NCBI GenBank assembly: GCA_944472155.2
Contig: OX235273.1
Location: 88,964,793-89,028,792, forward strand
Source of the DNA: Trichobilharzia szidati
Lineage: Eukaryota; Platyhelminthes; Trematoda; Strigeidida; Schistosomatidae
Reading direction: 5' to 3'
Length of the DNA: 64,000 nt
Shown: piece after piece, positions 1 through 12,003 of the stretch
How positions within the stretch are numbered: position 1 is the stretch's first letter
How the letters are laid out: every line of letters begins with the position of its first letter
Made by a program: the position numbers and the translations under genes
Notes under the pieces: model-generated
Database searches by the model: none
What the model was told of the DNA's origin: nothing
The model's input: only the letters and a program-made list of their open reading frames with translations

Positions 1-385
1 TGAACTTCAAAAAGTTTACTAATGTTGTCCACGTCAAGCCAGAGTTCAGAATACATTTTGATATAATCTAAGGATAGTGGTTTCGTTTGGCGTCTGTAAG
101 AGAATGAAAGAGATATTTATAAGCTCTTGACCATTCCAAATTCTTTGCAATTTTTACTCCTTTGTCACAATAATCAATTTAAAATGTAAGAGATACAGTA
201 GACAAAATACGAAAACAGTAAAGTTTACATAAGACAAAGCTCCGTTTATTGGTATTAAACAAATATACCTGTGTAGAAAACAGCTTTCACTCTATTTATT
301 TTGGAAAAGTTATCAGTATAGACCAAAGCAGATACAGAACTATACGAAGTCACGGATATGAAGCACGATACATCTGTTGATATTA

Positions 386-725
386 GATAGTTGGAGGCAA
401 TCGGCCACAGGAAGCCTTGGACCTAGGTTTCGTGCTAGTTGGCACTCGTCAGCAAGGCGTATCTGCAACCTTGAAGGAACTAATGTCCCTTCTGAGATTC
501 AAACCCGCATCACCCAGTGCTGCAGTCAGAGACGTTACCACTGAACTATTCGGGCTCGCGATTGACCTACTGCCGATTGCCTCCAGCTATCTAATATCAT
601 CAAATCAATGTGCACTGTGATGGCGAGCTACCTAGAATGGTGGCCACATTGCAAAACCTGACTGATAGAATTCAGTCTGCACCAAAGAAAGGACTAGACA
701 CGTCACACTAGTTACTAGTGTCCAA
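386..725 (-). repeat. Fold-back tRNA-derived SINE, copy 1
   Basis: Read on the - strand, this repeat has a tRNA-like head with an A-box-like stretch (TAGTTCAGTGGTAACG) and a B box (GGGTTTGAATCTC), then a body ending near 386. A short oppositely oriented copy of the body end lies at 573-603, so the element folds back on itself. The flank at 604-725 is the reverse complement of 19117-19240 and ends in a small palindrome (ACACTAGT/ACTAGTGT). The long open frame at 417-620 lies wholly in the repeat and is not a gene. Confidence 0.75.
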
Positions 726-1149
726 TCCAAATACGATACATCTGTACCATCCGAGTCTGAGGCTTTTTGGTGGAGCATATCCATGATTCCTTGATCATAA
801 GCTGTCTTATTAGGGTTGAGTTAAAAAATATTTCAAGAAGTTGAAATAATCTAATTTTAGCAGAAGTTTCGATTATTCCAATGTTGATTTCCTTTAGTCT
901 ATGTGTTTCTCAAAGAGATACATGCATATTAACTATAATGCAATTTTAGTGATATATTTGATGATAAACAGTATTATAGTCCAGAATATATTTGGTCGTA
1001 TTTAGTCCTGGTTATCTGAATTTACAAATAGGCATCACAGAGTCTGTACAAACGGTCATTTAGTTTAATAACCTGTCGCTCATCATTAGCCTTTTATAGA
1101 GTGGGCTATTACACATATGAATCGTTTCAATTTAGATCTGATCATAAAC

Positions 1150-1265
1150 TAACATGAGTTAGAGAGCCTTCGAAGACCAGGAAGTACTGGGCAGCTATTC
1201 TGTCCTTGTTTGGGACACTTGAAAAGTAGTCATCCACGATTCTATCACGGACCAAACCCTGGACT
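1150..1265 (-). repeat. Degenerate hammerhead SINE fragment
   Basis: On the - strand a B-box-like sequence is followed by a decayed hammerhead (about 1184-1230). Stem II (GTCC...GGAC) and the CAGTAC half of stem I survive, but the CUGANGA core is lost and GAAA reads AGAA. It aligns with the better copies at 16200 and 33571. Confidence 0.55.
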
Positions 1266-1269
1266 TTTA

Positions 1270-2525
1270 TATTATGGAGTGGCCCAGTCAACTATTTACT
1301 CACTAGGTTGGAATTCAATGGCCATTGAATTCATGACAATATCTACTTTGAAATATTTTTGAATGTTATTTTACCCTATTGTTGTGACTAGTTTATCATG
1401 CTTTATAAAGTAAAATTTTATTATTACTAAGTGATCACAAAAAGGAAAATTAGAAAAAAGGAGAAGACCGGTGAAAACGACTATCGTTGTGTGTATGTAT
1501 GCATGATGTCTAACTTCTACCAACTCGCTAACGGATTCCGTCCCATTGGGTGAATAGTCAGTTGATTTACCTTGTGAAATAAAGCTCCTCGGTTTGATCA
1601 CTGATTGAGTCATAGGTTTGTACCACTTAAGAGCCTCAAACCAGAATGAAACAGTTGCTCTTCAATGGTTCTCTAGATGATTTTAGTTCGTGACGAAATG
1701 TACCTTGATGTCATTCGAATTCCTGCAAATCAACACTTGAAAATATGAATTATTGTTTATCATTGTTATCACTAGCGTTTGGTCAGCTTCTCTTTGGAAT
1801 GTAGACAGAAAGTCTTAATTACTGCAAGACTGGTCGTTAAATTATATTTCATTTTTGTAATGATAAAATAACAACTGTAGCGCAAATTTATAATTACGCC
1901 TGTTCTGCATGAAACCAGTGCGCTCGTTTCAAGAAACATCACCAGAATTAAGGTAAAAGAAAGAAATTACCTCTAACAGTAACACACTCTGTAAAGTTTA
2001 AATCACTCATTTTATTTCACATATGAAAGTAGGCTGTTGCATTTCTACATTAACTAACTAATCGGAGTTAATTCGTGTTAAGAATTTAAAGACTTCACGA
2101 CTTAACTTGAAAAGAGGCAGTCCTCGGTTCACGGTTTTGAATATACATAGCCAAATACTTCCAAACAGGAGTGAAACGTTTGTTCACAGTATTTTAGCTT
2201 TCAGTGGTTTTTAAAAAGAACATCTAATGCTTGTTCTTGATGAAACCTGACCCAAGGAAATATAATCTACTAAACAATGGTGTAATACCCATTCATAAAA
2301 ATCAAGTTGAATTTTGGATAAATAGATCACTGTAATCACTGCACATCAGAAATTTGTTTGGATGGATTTTGGAAAATTGGCCAATTTTTAAATGGCTTAA
2401 ACCTATTTTATATGTCCGGAAATTATTTATTATTTCCATTGAACTTCACTTAGTAATACAGTTTCAAAACTAATGCTTGTTTACATAATAACATTAGCTC
2501 CTGTTTTTTATCTTGAATCTTATCT
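1270..2525. other. AT-rich spacer
   Basis: I see no coding exon, RNA gene or recognisable transposon here. The 80-codon frame at 1371-1613 on the - strand has no protein-like motif and I do not call it. Confidence 0.5.
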
Positions 2526-2529
2526 GTGA

Positions 2530-3683
2530 TTAGTCAGTGGTCCTCATCAAATGGTCTTAAGCCCAATCCCTGCAAATGTCAAGTGGTTAATTTCACTTTC
2601 AGATGCAAGCGCGACTGACGTGAACTGGTTAGTTCGCACGGTACTGGAGTTGAAACTAAATCAAACATTAAATAACTTGGACTGTGTATTTCCTCTGACC
2701 ACCTTTCCTGGTCTTCCCACCAATCGCGTTAGCTCCCAGAAAAATATTTCGTTTAACGTCCTATGTAAGAAAGTTAAGACGATCTGGTATCGTTCCGTCA
2801 GTCTCTGATGTTACCGTTTGTTAATTCTTATATTCTGTCTATACTTCTTTACTGTTCCACCGCCCTTAATCTTTCCCGGGTTACTTAAGAAAGAATTTGT
2901 TATACTGTATACAGCACTAAAAGCCATCAGTAGGGCGAGTGGGATGTCAATAAGCTAAACCAACTCGTTAATACCACTGTAGATAGACACTTGGATTCCT
3001 GCAAGAAATTAGCAAATATTATCCTGTCAGACTCTGAACATCCTCTCCATACACAACTCTCTCCTTCCTGCATCTCATTGGGTAGAACTAGAAGCAACTA
3101 TAGAAGACTGCATACTCGGACGACTAAGTACAAAAAGTCTACAATACCTTATTTGTAGGGGACACATTTTATGTGATGAGAAAAATGTGTGTGTGTGTGA
3201 GGCAGGAAATTACCAGCTGACTGAGGAACTCTAAGTAAACAGTATTTTTCTTTTGTTCTCATTGTTACATTGTCGTTGGTAGTTTCACTTGGTTTAAGTT
3301 TTATATTCATTTCTTATTGAACAATGAGTGACAATACAAGCAACCTAGAAGGTGTGAAAACACACAAAAACAACCAATCACGTCCAAGGTCACCAGGAGA
3401 GATGATTAATAAACTCGTGGAGAAATCGAAAAGCTCACTTTAAATTGAAGTATGCGCTGAAGATGTTACCCAGTAGGATGATGAAAGCTTTGCAAATTAA
3501 CTATCCAGCTCAGAGAACACAACCACATCAAAATCATCCACCTGAGCTACAAATCTTCTCTATCATATGCCCCACTTTAATTATTGGCCATGTAATGAGA
3601 AAATTATATGTAATATTGCACTACATGCTGAAAATTCCATATTTGTACTAAAAGTACTGTTTGGAATAAAGCTATTATTATTA
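2530..3683 (+). mobile_element. CR1-like (SR1-type) LINE, 5'-truncated copy
   Basis: This is the 3' part of a reverse transcriptase open frame, broken by stops and frameshifts. It matches the copy at 32250-33180 almost throughout (for example QWSSSNGLKPN at the start, the SRILP..LYCS and FPGLL region, then SEHPLHTQLSP). The tail ends with a GGAATAAAGCTATTATTATTATTG motif, giving a polyadenylation-like signal and a TTA microsatellite. It is interrupted by another repeat at 3327-3567. It is a dead copy. Confidence 0.85.
3327..3567 (+). repeat. Unclassified repeat nested in a LINE copy
   Basis: This block of about 240 bp is absent at the equivalent point of the LINE copy at 33052-33065, where ACAATG is separated from TGCCCCACTTTAATTATTGG by only a few bases. 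A diverged second copy lies at about 9786-10030 without the LINE around it. I see no protein-coding content or pol III boxes, and cannot assign a class. Confidence 0.65.
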
Positions 3684-3699
3684 TTGTCTGACCCTTATC

Positions 3700-4690
3700 T
3701 TACGACTTTTAAACTCCGTTAGCTTTCATATAAATCTGTATGACAAGTACCTGGGTTATTAGAATGTTCGAAATGTGTTGCGCAAATACATTAGACTTGT
3801 CAGTGTTTAGCGTAGAAATGATAGCGGGCATAGAACTGATCAGAATTAAGGACTGCTAGGCAAGTATTTCGTCCTATTCTGCACCTCTTCAGTGGACATC
3901 ATTCAAGAACTTATGCATAACGATAAGGTTGTAAAAATATCATGAAGGTAAATAAATATAAAACTATGAACAGTACAGGTATTTTATATCCTTATTAAAC
4001 CCAAATTGATCATTTCTAACCTTCCTTTTAAATTAGTTCGTGAAGCCTATATTATACTGTAGCGTCAAATAATTTCTTAAAATTAGTAACCTACAACTGC
4101 ATCATCCTTCAACATTGAATAATGACCTGAACTGTTTAAATTAGCACTGTGAAATGGGTCGTTTCATTATCGATCATTCATGCGTGGTCTTTAGTTAGCT
4201 AAGTACGCATCCAGGTTACACAGCATCTCTTTAAAAATAGTTCCTGTATTTTTGACGGTTGAGTAATTGTTCTGTCTCGGGCTAGCACCTATTTTCTGAT
4301 CTTCATCAAATAATTATATTTGTAGTGGAAGATAGAATTACCGGTAATATGATATCATCTTATTGCCCTTGCTGTCTTCACCGATAATAGCGTACTGTAT
4401 AAATGAAACAGTATATCAACGGTTAATTTCACATTACTTATATTTGAATTAAACTATGAATGTCACAAGCACACCAGTAAATATCTAAGAAAACTAAAGT
4501 AAAACATCCCTTCATTAGCAGCTATTATATTTTCTTTAACTGACTAGTTGTTTTATAGTTATTGATTTGACACTGAGTTTTATAGTGACGCCTTAAGTTA
4601 CGCAATTGAATAGAGCAAAAACATAGCAGTATTTACACATCTTCAAAGCATTATATATTCATAATAATAACAATAGTGGTAGGAAATCTA
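3700..4690. other. AT-rich spacer
   Basis: There is no frame of note and no recognisable repeat or RNA gene. Confidence 0.4.
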
Positions 4691-4701
4691 TTAAATCAAA
4701 T

Positions 4702-5130
4702 TATTATTGTTCCCTTGGGTTCCTAGTAGAGCATAGTATTTCAACAATACATCCCCTTCATCTGGGTTTAAGACTAACCATAATCTCTCATGTCCTCCTC
4801 GCCACCCAATCTCCTCCATATCACCCTCACACTGACGACTCACTCGTCGTTTCCCATTCAGATTCCACTCGAGCGATGGCCTGCACTGCTTGCGATGTCA
4901 TTCGGCGGTTTCCTCAGCGTGTGCCCGATCCATCTATGTTTCCCGCTACATATTTGTTGAACGATAGCTTCTTGGTTAGTTTGTTCCCAGACAGAGTTTC
5001 TTGTTGCTAATTCTTTCCACCGGCCATTTGATCTTCAATATGGATTCAGCTAAGACAGCTGTTGATAAAAGTCAGCAACATTTTGGAAATACTCTTCGTG
5101 ATGCGTCATGTTTCAGTCTCACATAGAAGA
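4702..5130 (-). mobile_element. RTE-like (SR2-type) LINE 3' fragment
   Basis: The - strand carries the end of the RTE open frame in decayed form and the usual tail GGAACCCAAGGGAACAATAA, read here as its complement from 4702. It is collinear with the copies at 7069-7560 and 17397-18620. It is 5'-truncated and heavily mutated. Confidence 0.75.
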
Positions 5131-5261
5131 CCTGACTTAACTTAGCTAACGGACTAGATAACTGATTCTAGTTCACTTAGTGATACAGCAGTATTTCAGG
5201 TTAAGTGATGATTCAAGCACGGTTTATTGCTCATAGTCATATTAAAATGTTTTTTTATTCC

Positions 5262-5484
5262 ATCACGTTCCCAGTGGAACATAGGGCTTCAAGCTTGTGG
5301 CTTGAAGTTTCTGTAGCAGTGTTTATTTTTACAGGATGGGGTTGCTAGCTTCATGCGCAACCTTTTCTCTTCACCAGCTTTTAGTTCTGGCTTAGCGAGG
5401 TAAAGGAGTGCGCCGGTCGGGGATCGAACCCCGGACCATGTGCATGGTCGGCGAGCGTCCTAACCACTATGTCACCGACGCAAA
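5262..5484 (-). repeat. tRNA-headed SINE with RTE-type tail
   Basis: On the - strand the head reads GCGTCGGTGACATAGTGG, giving an A box, with the B box GGGGTTCGATCCCC and the palindromic arm GACCATGCACATGGTC. A body of about 100 bp follows. The 3' end, TTGAAGCCCTATGTTCCACT, is the same as the 3' end of the RTE-like LINE copies in this window. It closely matches the + strand copy at 36640-36870. Confidence 0.85.
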
Positions 5485-5834
5485 TTAAAATGTTTTACTT
5501 TGTATTTATTTCCCACAAGTGGGAAAGATAAAAAATATAATTGTGTTGAAGAGAAAGACTTAGACCATGCCTAGATTGCAACTAACGCCACGTCATAAAT
5601 GATCACTAAAGTTATTCCTTCCTTTTAACCACTGAATAATTAACAAGTTTAAAAAAACGGAAGGGAAAATCAAAAGTAATCTAAATTACTTCCTGTTAAC
5701 GTGTGATTAACTACGCCTCCTCAATAAGAAATTCACTCGGCACCAACATTAAAGGTTAGACAGGTGACATTGATTTCACCTTAATGACAGATCCATGTAT
5801 CTGCTATAATCCTACATGGGATTAATCGTGAGTC

Positions 5835-5995
5835 CAAATAGCTCAGTAATAATGCCTCTAACTATAGCAGAGGCTGATACGAGTTCAAATATCCCAGAGG
5901 GTAAATATTCCTTCGAGGTTCCAAATACGCCTTTCTGCTGAATGGCAGTAAGCACGAAACCTAGATTCAGGGCTTCCTGTCGATTATCTTCAATT
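5835..5995 (+). repeat. Degenerate copy of the fold-back SINE family
   Basis: It begins with a box-A-like AAATAGCTCAGTAATAATG and has a B-box-like GAGTTCAAATATC. The rest (AATACGCC..GCACGAAACCTAG..GGGCTTCCTGT) matches the body of the element at 386-603 and 19240-19602. It is single-armed and diverged. Confidence 0.65.
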
Positions 5996-6286
5996 ATAAA
6001 TCGTTAAAATACTTATATTTCTGTCTTCATCATGATTTCACTATTTAACTCATGCATAACTTCTATTATTATCACAGTATAACTATATATCATCCTGTTA
6101 TTCACAAATACAAAGTTTCATGTTTGGTAATAAGCCTTATCTAGATTTCTGCCTACAGAGATTATATTACCTTCTTATTAGATACATTGAGGTAGGTAGG
6201 AAATATTTAGTTACAAAAGAAATTTATGACTACATCTCTAAGTTATCATTGCATAAAATAAACAACAACTGTTTATTAATGGTTTC

Positions 6287-6318
6287 AACAGATGATGATG
6301 ATGATAATAATAATAATA
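6287..6318 (+). repeat. GAT/AAT microsatellite
   Basis: GATGATGATGATGAT runs into AATAATAATAATAA. The acidic tail of the frame at 6120-6323 is just translation of this simple repeat. Confidence 0.9.
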
Positions 6319-6329
6319 TGTAAACAATA

Positions 6330-7065
6330 AGAGTAGCTATTCGTTTAATTCATCCACATTCACATTTATCATACAAGTATATATTGAACACATTGAATAT
6401 TGTTGTCACTACCATTAGAATATGCACTTTGCTAATTTCTTTTAATGACCTCTAAAAACAATAAGCAAAACAAAAAGAGAATAAGCTATGTTTCATTTAA
6501 ATTGTTCGGTAATGTTAGTACTTAACCTTAGTTATGAAATTAATGAAGTAAAATCTTTTTTTAAATAATAAATTCAATGTGTTCAATTCATAAAACTTTT
6601 AAATAAGAGCCTTATTTTAGGCGCGCATGATATATGCTGTTAACTAAATTGCACTAATATTTACACGTAGCAAAATGCCTAAACACTTTCATAAATGGCT
6701 ACACCACATGTTTAGTAATTTAGCAAGGAAAATTACCTAATTTTTTGTTTTGTTTTGAAAGTGATGAAACTAATATTCAAAATGGGTGGGATTTGAAAAT
6801 GAATAAGTAAATTGGCGAAATCAATTTAGTCTGTTAAATCACACTTATAAATTTATTGCATACAGTTAATTGAATACTTTAAGAGAAAATTAGCGAATTC
6901 TTCTGTGTTGCTTTTTTATTGAAGAAAATTAATTTAGTTAATAGGTAGATTGTACATTGGTAATTTCACGTAATATGGTGTAATGTACAGTGAAAACTCT
7001 TCTTATACAAAGGAAATCAAGTAATCTCATTTACTGTATATGAGCTGAATTCCATCACTGCACTA
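6330..7065. other. AT-rich spacer
   Basis: No gene or recognisable repeat is visible. Confidence 0.4.
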
Positions 7066-7068
7066 GAA

Positions 7069-7560
7069 TTATTATTATTGTTCCCTTGGGTTCCTAGTGG
7101 AACATAGGGCTTCAACTACACGTCTCCACTTGCTTCTGTCTTCTGCTGTACTTTTCACCTGCATCCATGTTAATCCATACTGTTTCAACTCCTCTTCACA
7201 CGATCTCCTCCATGTCACCCTTGCACTGACGTCCCACTCGCCGCTTCCCTTTCGGGTTCCACTCGAGCACTGGCATGAAGCGCGATGTCACCCAGCGGCC
7301 TCCTCAGAGAGTGTCCAATCCATCTCCACTTTCTCCTGCATATTTGTTGGGCGATTGGTTCTTGTTTTGTTTGTTCCCATAGTTTCTTGTTGGTTCTTGT
7401 TCTTTCCGGCCATCTGATCTTCAGTATAGAGCCAGTGAAGACAGTTGTTGATAAAGGTCTGCAACAAGCTGTTGGAAATATTCTTGGTGACCCGCCAAGT
7501 TTCTTATCCGTATAGAAGAACTGACTTGACATTGAAAATCCGAATTTTATTGTTGATGCT
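7069..7560 (-). mobile_element. RTE-like LINE 3' fragment
   Basis: The - strand frame encodes the end of the RTE polyprotein, including KIRWPERTRTNKKLW and ICRRKWRWIGHSLRRP. The latter is the conserved basic-aromatic WIGH/LRR motif downstream of the reverse transcriptase in RTE-type elements. It runs to the tail with the (TTA)n end near 7070. Frames break near 7290. The copy is 5'-truncated. Confidence 0.85.
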
Positions 7561-8404
7561 GAGTGACGAATAGTGAATAGTACTTCACATTTGTCTAACT
7601 CATAGATGTTGAAATATACCGACGGATAAGAAGCTGATGTTTTTTCTGCTTTCTAATTCTTGTGAAATCTACAAGGTTTAAAATGTATTCCTAAACATTT
7701 TCGTTCTTATCTCTTCACATATTATGAGCAATTGATTAACTATACTTTTGAAAGATAGACAGACCTTCAATATTGATTTGTTGAGATTCTGCGGAGTTTG
7801 TAATCCACTGGAGATTGTTATAAATCACGAGTTTCCTTTACAATGCGAATAGGTCGGCTTATGGAAAATTGTATACCTGTCAACATTTGATTGATGATTA
7901 GAATGTATCAATGACGGTATTATTACTAACCTCATTGACATGATATTGTTGTTCACTATGGTCTTAACAACATTAAGTAAATCTCACAGTTACAACCAGA
8001 TAATAAGTTCATATAAACCGCATACTCTTGGAAACGATTGTTAGTTTAGTGATATTGTTTTGAAACTCGGGGAAAAGTCTGTGAAGGATATAAAAGCGGA
8101 GATCTGATTTGTCCGTTGTGCTAAGCACTGTCGGTCTCTACGCTAATTTTAGAGTGATGATGACATGTCTTGGTTTTTTATCCTATCCTGAAATTCTTGC
8201 ACGTGCTACCGCCCTTAGTTGAAACGACACCGCACAAGAGAGTGAGGCACGAGACCTACCTGAGGCATATATCGTTGATTGTAATTGATGCTTGTTATTT
8301 TCCATTGGGTATCTTCATTACCTCTGTCTTCTCTAGATTAAGTTGAAATTCTGTCTTCGTGAGTTTCAATATGCACGAAAATTTAAAAAAAGAAAAGCTA
8401 TTTG

Positions 8405-8757
8405 CACAGCAATAGGGATCTCTGGGAGCGAATCAACACAGCAGGAACCGATTGTGAAACAAATAGGCAGGAAGAAATGGAGATGGATTGGCTGGCCATA
8501 CTCTGAGGAAACCATCAAGTGAGTGACATCACTAGACGAGCCAGTGCTCGAGTGGAACCCAAAAGGGAAGTGGCGAGTTGGTCGTCAGTGCAAGGGTGAC
8601 TTGGAGGAGGTCATGTGAAGAGGAGATGAAAGCATGTGGGCAGACTTGGAGCCAGGTGAAGACTCTAGCAGAGAACCGAACGCAATGGAGACGGGTGGCT
8701 GAAGCCCTATGTTCCTGTATGAATTAAAGGAAACAATAATAATGATAATATTTGCAC
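8405..8757 (+). mobile_element. RTE-like LINE 3' fragment
   Basis: Plus-strand copy covering [31 protein letters not shown].. through to the tail CTGAAGCCCTATGTTCC and an AATAATAATGATAATA end. It is nearly identical in content to 44740-45080, which represents a subfamily different from the 7069 and 17397 copies. Confidence 0.85.
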
Positions 8758-9131
8758 AGAATCACAGTGGATTTTTGTTCTATCTTTAGAGTAAAGTTGT
8801 TATTACTACATTTCATATGTGTGACCTTAAATTATGGATCTATACGAAACGTGTACAGTAGTTATTTCTAATTCGACCCAGATTGTCTTGCCACTTCTAT
8901 TGCTGCGAACGCCATTTTTATATTCCGAGCTTATGTCCATTTTGATTTTGTTAATCTATCTTTTTTATTCTCCATTATTATACAACTTCAGTGTTTCTTC
9001 AAGCTTTGAATTGATTTAAACATTTTACCATGCTGTATTAAAAATATTCTTATGCTTATTATTCAATTCGCCACTGTTTTTACTCTAATTATTTTTACTA
9101 ATCATATTTGTTTATTTTTCTTTATTTACAG

Positions 9132-9322
9132 ATGAATTTCATGAACAGTCTACAATACAATTTTACAATAAAGTATCACAAACACGTAAACGACGTAAAA
9201 CTCGTACAACTTTTTCTAATTCTCAATTAAGTGAATTAGAGAATAATTTTCATCGTCAAAAGTATCTAACACCATCCGATCGTGATCGAATTGCTAAACA
9301 TTTAGGATTAACTAATACACAG
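9132..9322 (+). CDS. lbx: LBX/ladybird-class homeobox protein, exon with homeodomain residues 1-44
   Basis: This exon encodes the first 44 residues of a homeodomain transcription factor. A polypyrimidine stretch and CAG acceptor end at 9131, and GTAACT is the donor at 9323. Two bases complete a split codon, then 63 codons follow, so the exon enters in phase 1 and leaves in phase 0. The homeodomain starts at about 9191: RRKTRTTFSNSQLSELE, then F20-type and QKYLTPSDRDRIAKHLG residues. The TPSDRDRIA..LGLTN stretch is characteristic of the ladybird/LBX class, whose members act as nuclear DNA-binding regulators of muscle and neural identity in animals. Before it lie about 19 residues with a basic RKRRK end. 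No upstream exon (with the eh1 repressor motif known in this family) was recognised in 1-9130; it may lie outside the window or be too short to see. Confidence 0.93.
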
Positions 9323-9785
9323 GTAACTATCTATTTGTATAAATTATAACTATAATATAATAATTTATATGGAGAGAGAGGATTGTATGTTTTCTTTAAG
9401 AAGTGTAAGTAATGATGAGACTTTTCACCGTTAAAACCATAATGGTCAGGTCAGACCATTGCGGTTCAAATAGTTTATCTGTTCGTAGTGCAATGTATAG
9501 TAGTGGGTAAACAAGTGGCTCTTAACTACTCCGGTCAACAAACTTTTAAATGAAAAAAAGTACATTGATGGGATACTAAGTAGTATAAGGTGTCTAGTCC
9601 CTCGTTTGCTGCATACTGAATTACATTAGTCAATCCTTTTTCTCTGAGCTGGATGGTTTATTTGTGAAGATTTTATTGCCTCACTAGGCAACATCCATAG
9701 CGCATACTTCAGTTTGAAGTGAGCTTAGACAAGTTGATACAGACAAGACTTACCAATCCATAAGAAGGAAATTTCATGCACAAAA

Positions 9786-10030
9786 AGTTAAACTTTAGGT
9801 AAAGGGAACAACCAATAAAAGTGGACTAGGGGGTGTGAAAACACAAAAGCAACCAGTCATAGATGACTAATAAACTCATGGAGAAATTTAAAACCTCACT
9901 TTAAATTGAAGTATGCGCTGAGGAAGTCAACTAGTGAGGCAATGAAAGCTTCGCAAATAAACCATCCAGCTCAGCAAACACAATTACACTAAAATCATCG
10001 ACCTGAGCTACAAATCTCCTCCATTATCAA
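9786..10030 (+). repeat. Second copy of the unclassified repeat seen at 3327
   Basis: Shares GGTGTGAAAACACA, TTAAATTGAAGTATGCGCTG, CCATCCAGCTCAG and ACCTGAGCTACAAATCT in the same order and spacing as 3327-3567. Here it is not flanked by LINE sequence, which supports its being an independent repeat. Confidence 0.65.
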
Positions 10031-10039
10031 TAGTTAAGT

Positions 10040-10145
10040 TCGCAATGTGACCACCATGCTAGGTGGCTCGTTATTATGGTGCCCCTAGGATTGTTGTTAT
10101 TATATGGTTGGAGGCAATCGGCAGGATGTCTTGGACCTAGGTTTT
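10040..10145. repeat. Remnant of the fold-back SINE and its flank
   Basis: Carries AATGTGACCACCATGCTAGGTGGCTCG, matching the flank of the fold-back element near 19190-19225, followed by a short piece of the body (GGTTGGAGGCAATCGGC..GGACCTAGGTTTT). Heavily truncated. Confidence 0.55.
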
Positions 10146-11629
10146 TTGCCTGTCTTATTACTATTAATATATTTTTATGTATAAATAATTTAATGGAGTG
10201 GGACATCTATCAGAACAATACCAGCACGTTGTTAATATCATTTATAGAATATGATTCGAACTGATAGTCTAGTTTAACTGTATCTTGTTTCATACTGTAC
10301 TGTATTCTAAATGCAAAGATTACAAAGACCAGAAGCAACTGTAGGAAATTGTTTAAATGAGTAATCATGAAAATTGTTGGAATTCGTAAGAGCAATGATT
10401 TCGCATAAAAGTAGACATCAAATAATCCTACTTTTCATTTCATGCAGTAGTTTACTCTATTGAATTTCAACAAATCAATAAACATACGTGAAGACGAGTA
10501 TAATAGATCCATTTTGTTTGGCGGGTGTCTTTTTAAATGTTTACGATCTAAATAATCAAAGTGCATCGTTTTATTATTAGTTAACAGAATCAAATAATGA
10601 TACGCGTCCAGCACTGTTGAACTTTAGCATTAGTAAGATAGGTAAAGGATGTAATATTATTTGGTAGGTGGTAGCTAGCAGTAGAATCCAATACGTGTGT
10701 TTCGTCCTATTTGAAACTCATCAGCTAGATGTGTCAGCATCCTCAGTGATTGACTGTCTTCAGATTGAGATTCGAATCCAGTATCCGTCGTTTTAAACGA
10801 CAAAGTGTCCATACTAGCAACTGAGATGACAACAGAGGATGAACGTTTCGGTTCAATAAAATCAATCGAAGAGGAATTCAGAATAAAAATTTCAACAGAT
10901 GAAAGACACTTGAACGCTTGTTTTATTTTCTCAGTGTATTAGATGGTATTTACTAAAACTTTACTGGAGAAAAGGATTTTTCTAAAATAATTTGCAACAA
11001 GTAATTTAACTGGTTCTTCAAGTCATATATTCCAAATATAAATATTACAGTAGAATTGAAATCAGAAGTGACTCACATTCCTGTTGTACAGACATGGATT
11101 TACGTCCTAAGTGGATTAATAGAAGGTAACATTTTGCAAAGGATATTCAGTTAACCTTAGGGTATTTTTCATGAACTACCGCTCACCTTTTTAAGGAGAC
11201 AAAAGAAATTATTTCTACTGGATTTCACATGAGGATTAAATTATTATCAAACATATATCCGCTGCTTACTACTTCAGCTTGGTTTTCCAGGTGACTTCGG
11301 TCTGTTATTAAAGCTATCTCCATAAACATTCCAAATGAATCACAACAGCCCACTGCCCAACTCTAGATGAATTTCCTAATGAGAAGGGGTGACTAAGAGT
11401 GGTAACCAAATCGAGCTTAAGGGAATTACTTATCTTTGACATCGGATGACAACTACACTAAATTATCGATTGAAAAATTGCAAAACTATGAGTCAATAGA
11501 TTTTGAATCAATAAATTTATGATAAGATAATCACCTCAGAGACTAAGGATTCTGTCCTGTGACTGTGAACAACAGGTAACAGCACAACCATTAATAAATT
11601 AAATGAATTGCTTCAAGTATAGAACATTT

Positions 11630-12003
11630 GGATTTTAATGGCTTTTACATATGTCCAAACCAAGTTCACTTTTAACAGTTTGGAAAAAAATTTTGGCAAT
11701 GTGTATATGATATTCATTGTAATAAAGGTTTTTTGTATTTCCCAATGAATGAAAAACAAAACGATATTGTTTTTATTGACTTTTCGCTATTTAATGCTAA
11801 TAGCTTTATCAAAGTATTATTAAACCAAAATTTACAAAATCTCAGCTTATATATATATATAAAACAAATTAATCATTGTTCCTCAACATGCGGTAATTTT
11901 CGCTCTGTCAAGTTGGCCAAGTGTAGATTGTTGGATTTGATAAGTGTATAAAATTATAAAAGCAGCGTGTGTTTACATAATGAAATTGATCATCACATTA
12001 GTG
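11630..12003 (-). repeat. Penelope-type terminal repeat (3' flank of the GIY-YIG remnant)
   Basis: This block lies immediately downstream, in - strand sense, of the GIY-YIG remnant at 12004-12660. It recurs twice, in opposite orientations, at 16376-16935. Matching landmarks include TCCAAACCAAGTT, TTTCGCTATTT, AGTGTAGATTGTTG and ATTAGTGTTGATTTTGTCA. I infer it is the non-coding terminal (pLTR-like) part of a Penelope-like element. Confidence 0.5.

Noticed and set aside
417..620. Open frame of 67 codons
   Set aside because: Starts with TTG and lies wholly in the fold-back SINE; the same peptide recurs at 19254-19460 as a repeat shadow.
5400..5484. Genuine tRNA gene
   Set aside because: A and B boxes are present, but the body and LINE-type tail show it is a SINE; the same applies to the heads at 29039, 36640, 38609 and 40643.
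7097..7417. Plus-strand frame of 106 codons
   Set aside because: Antisense of the RTE-like LINE end; the same shadow appears at 17378-17722 and on the - strand at 14977-15294.
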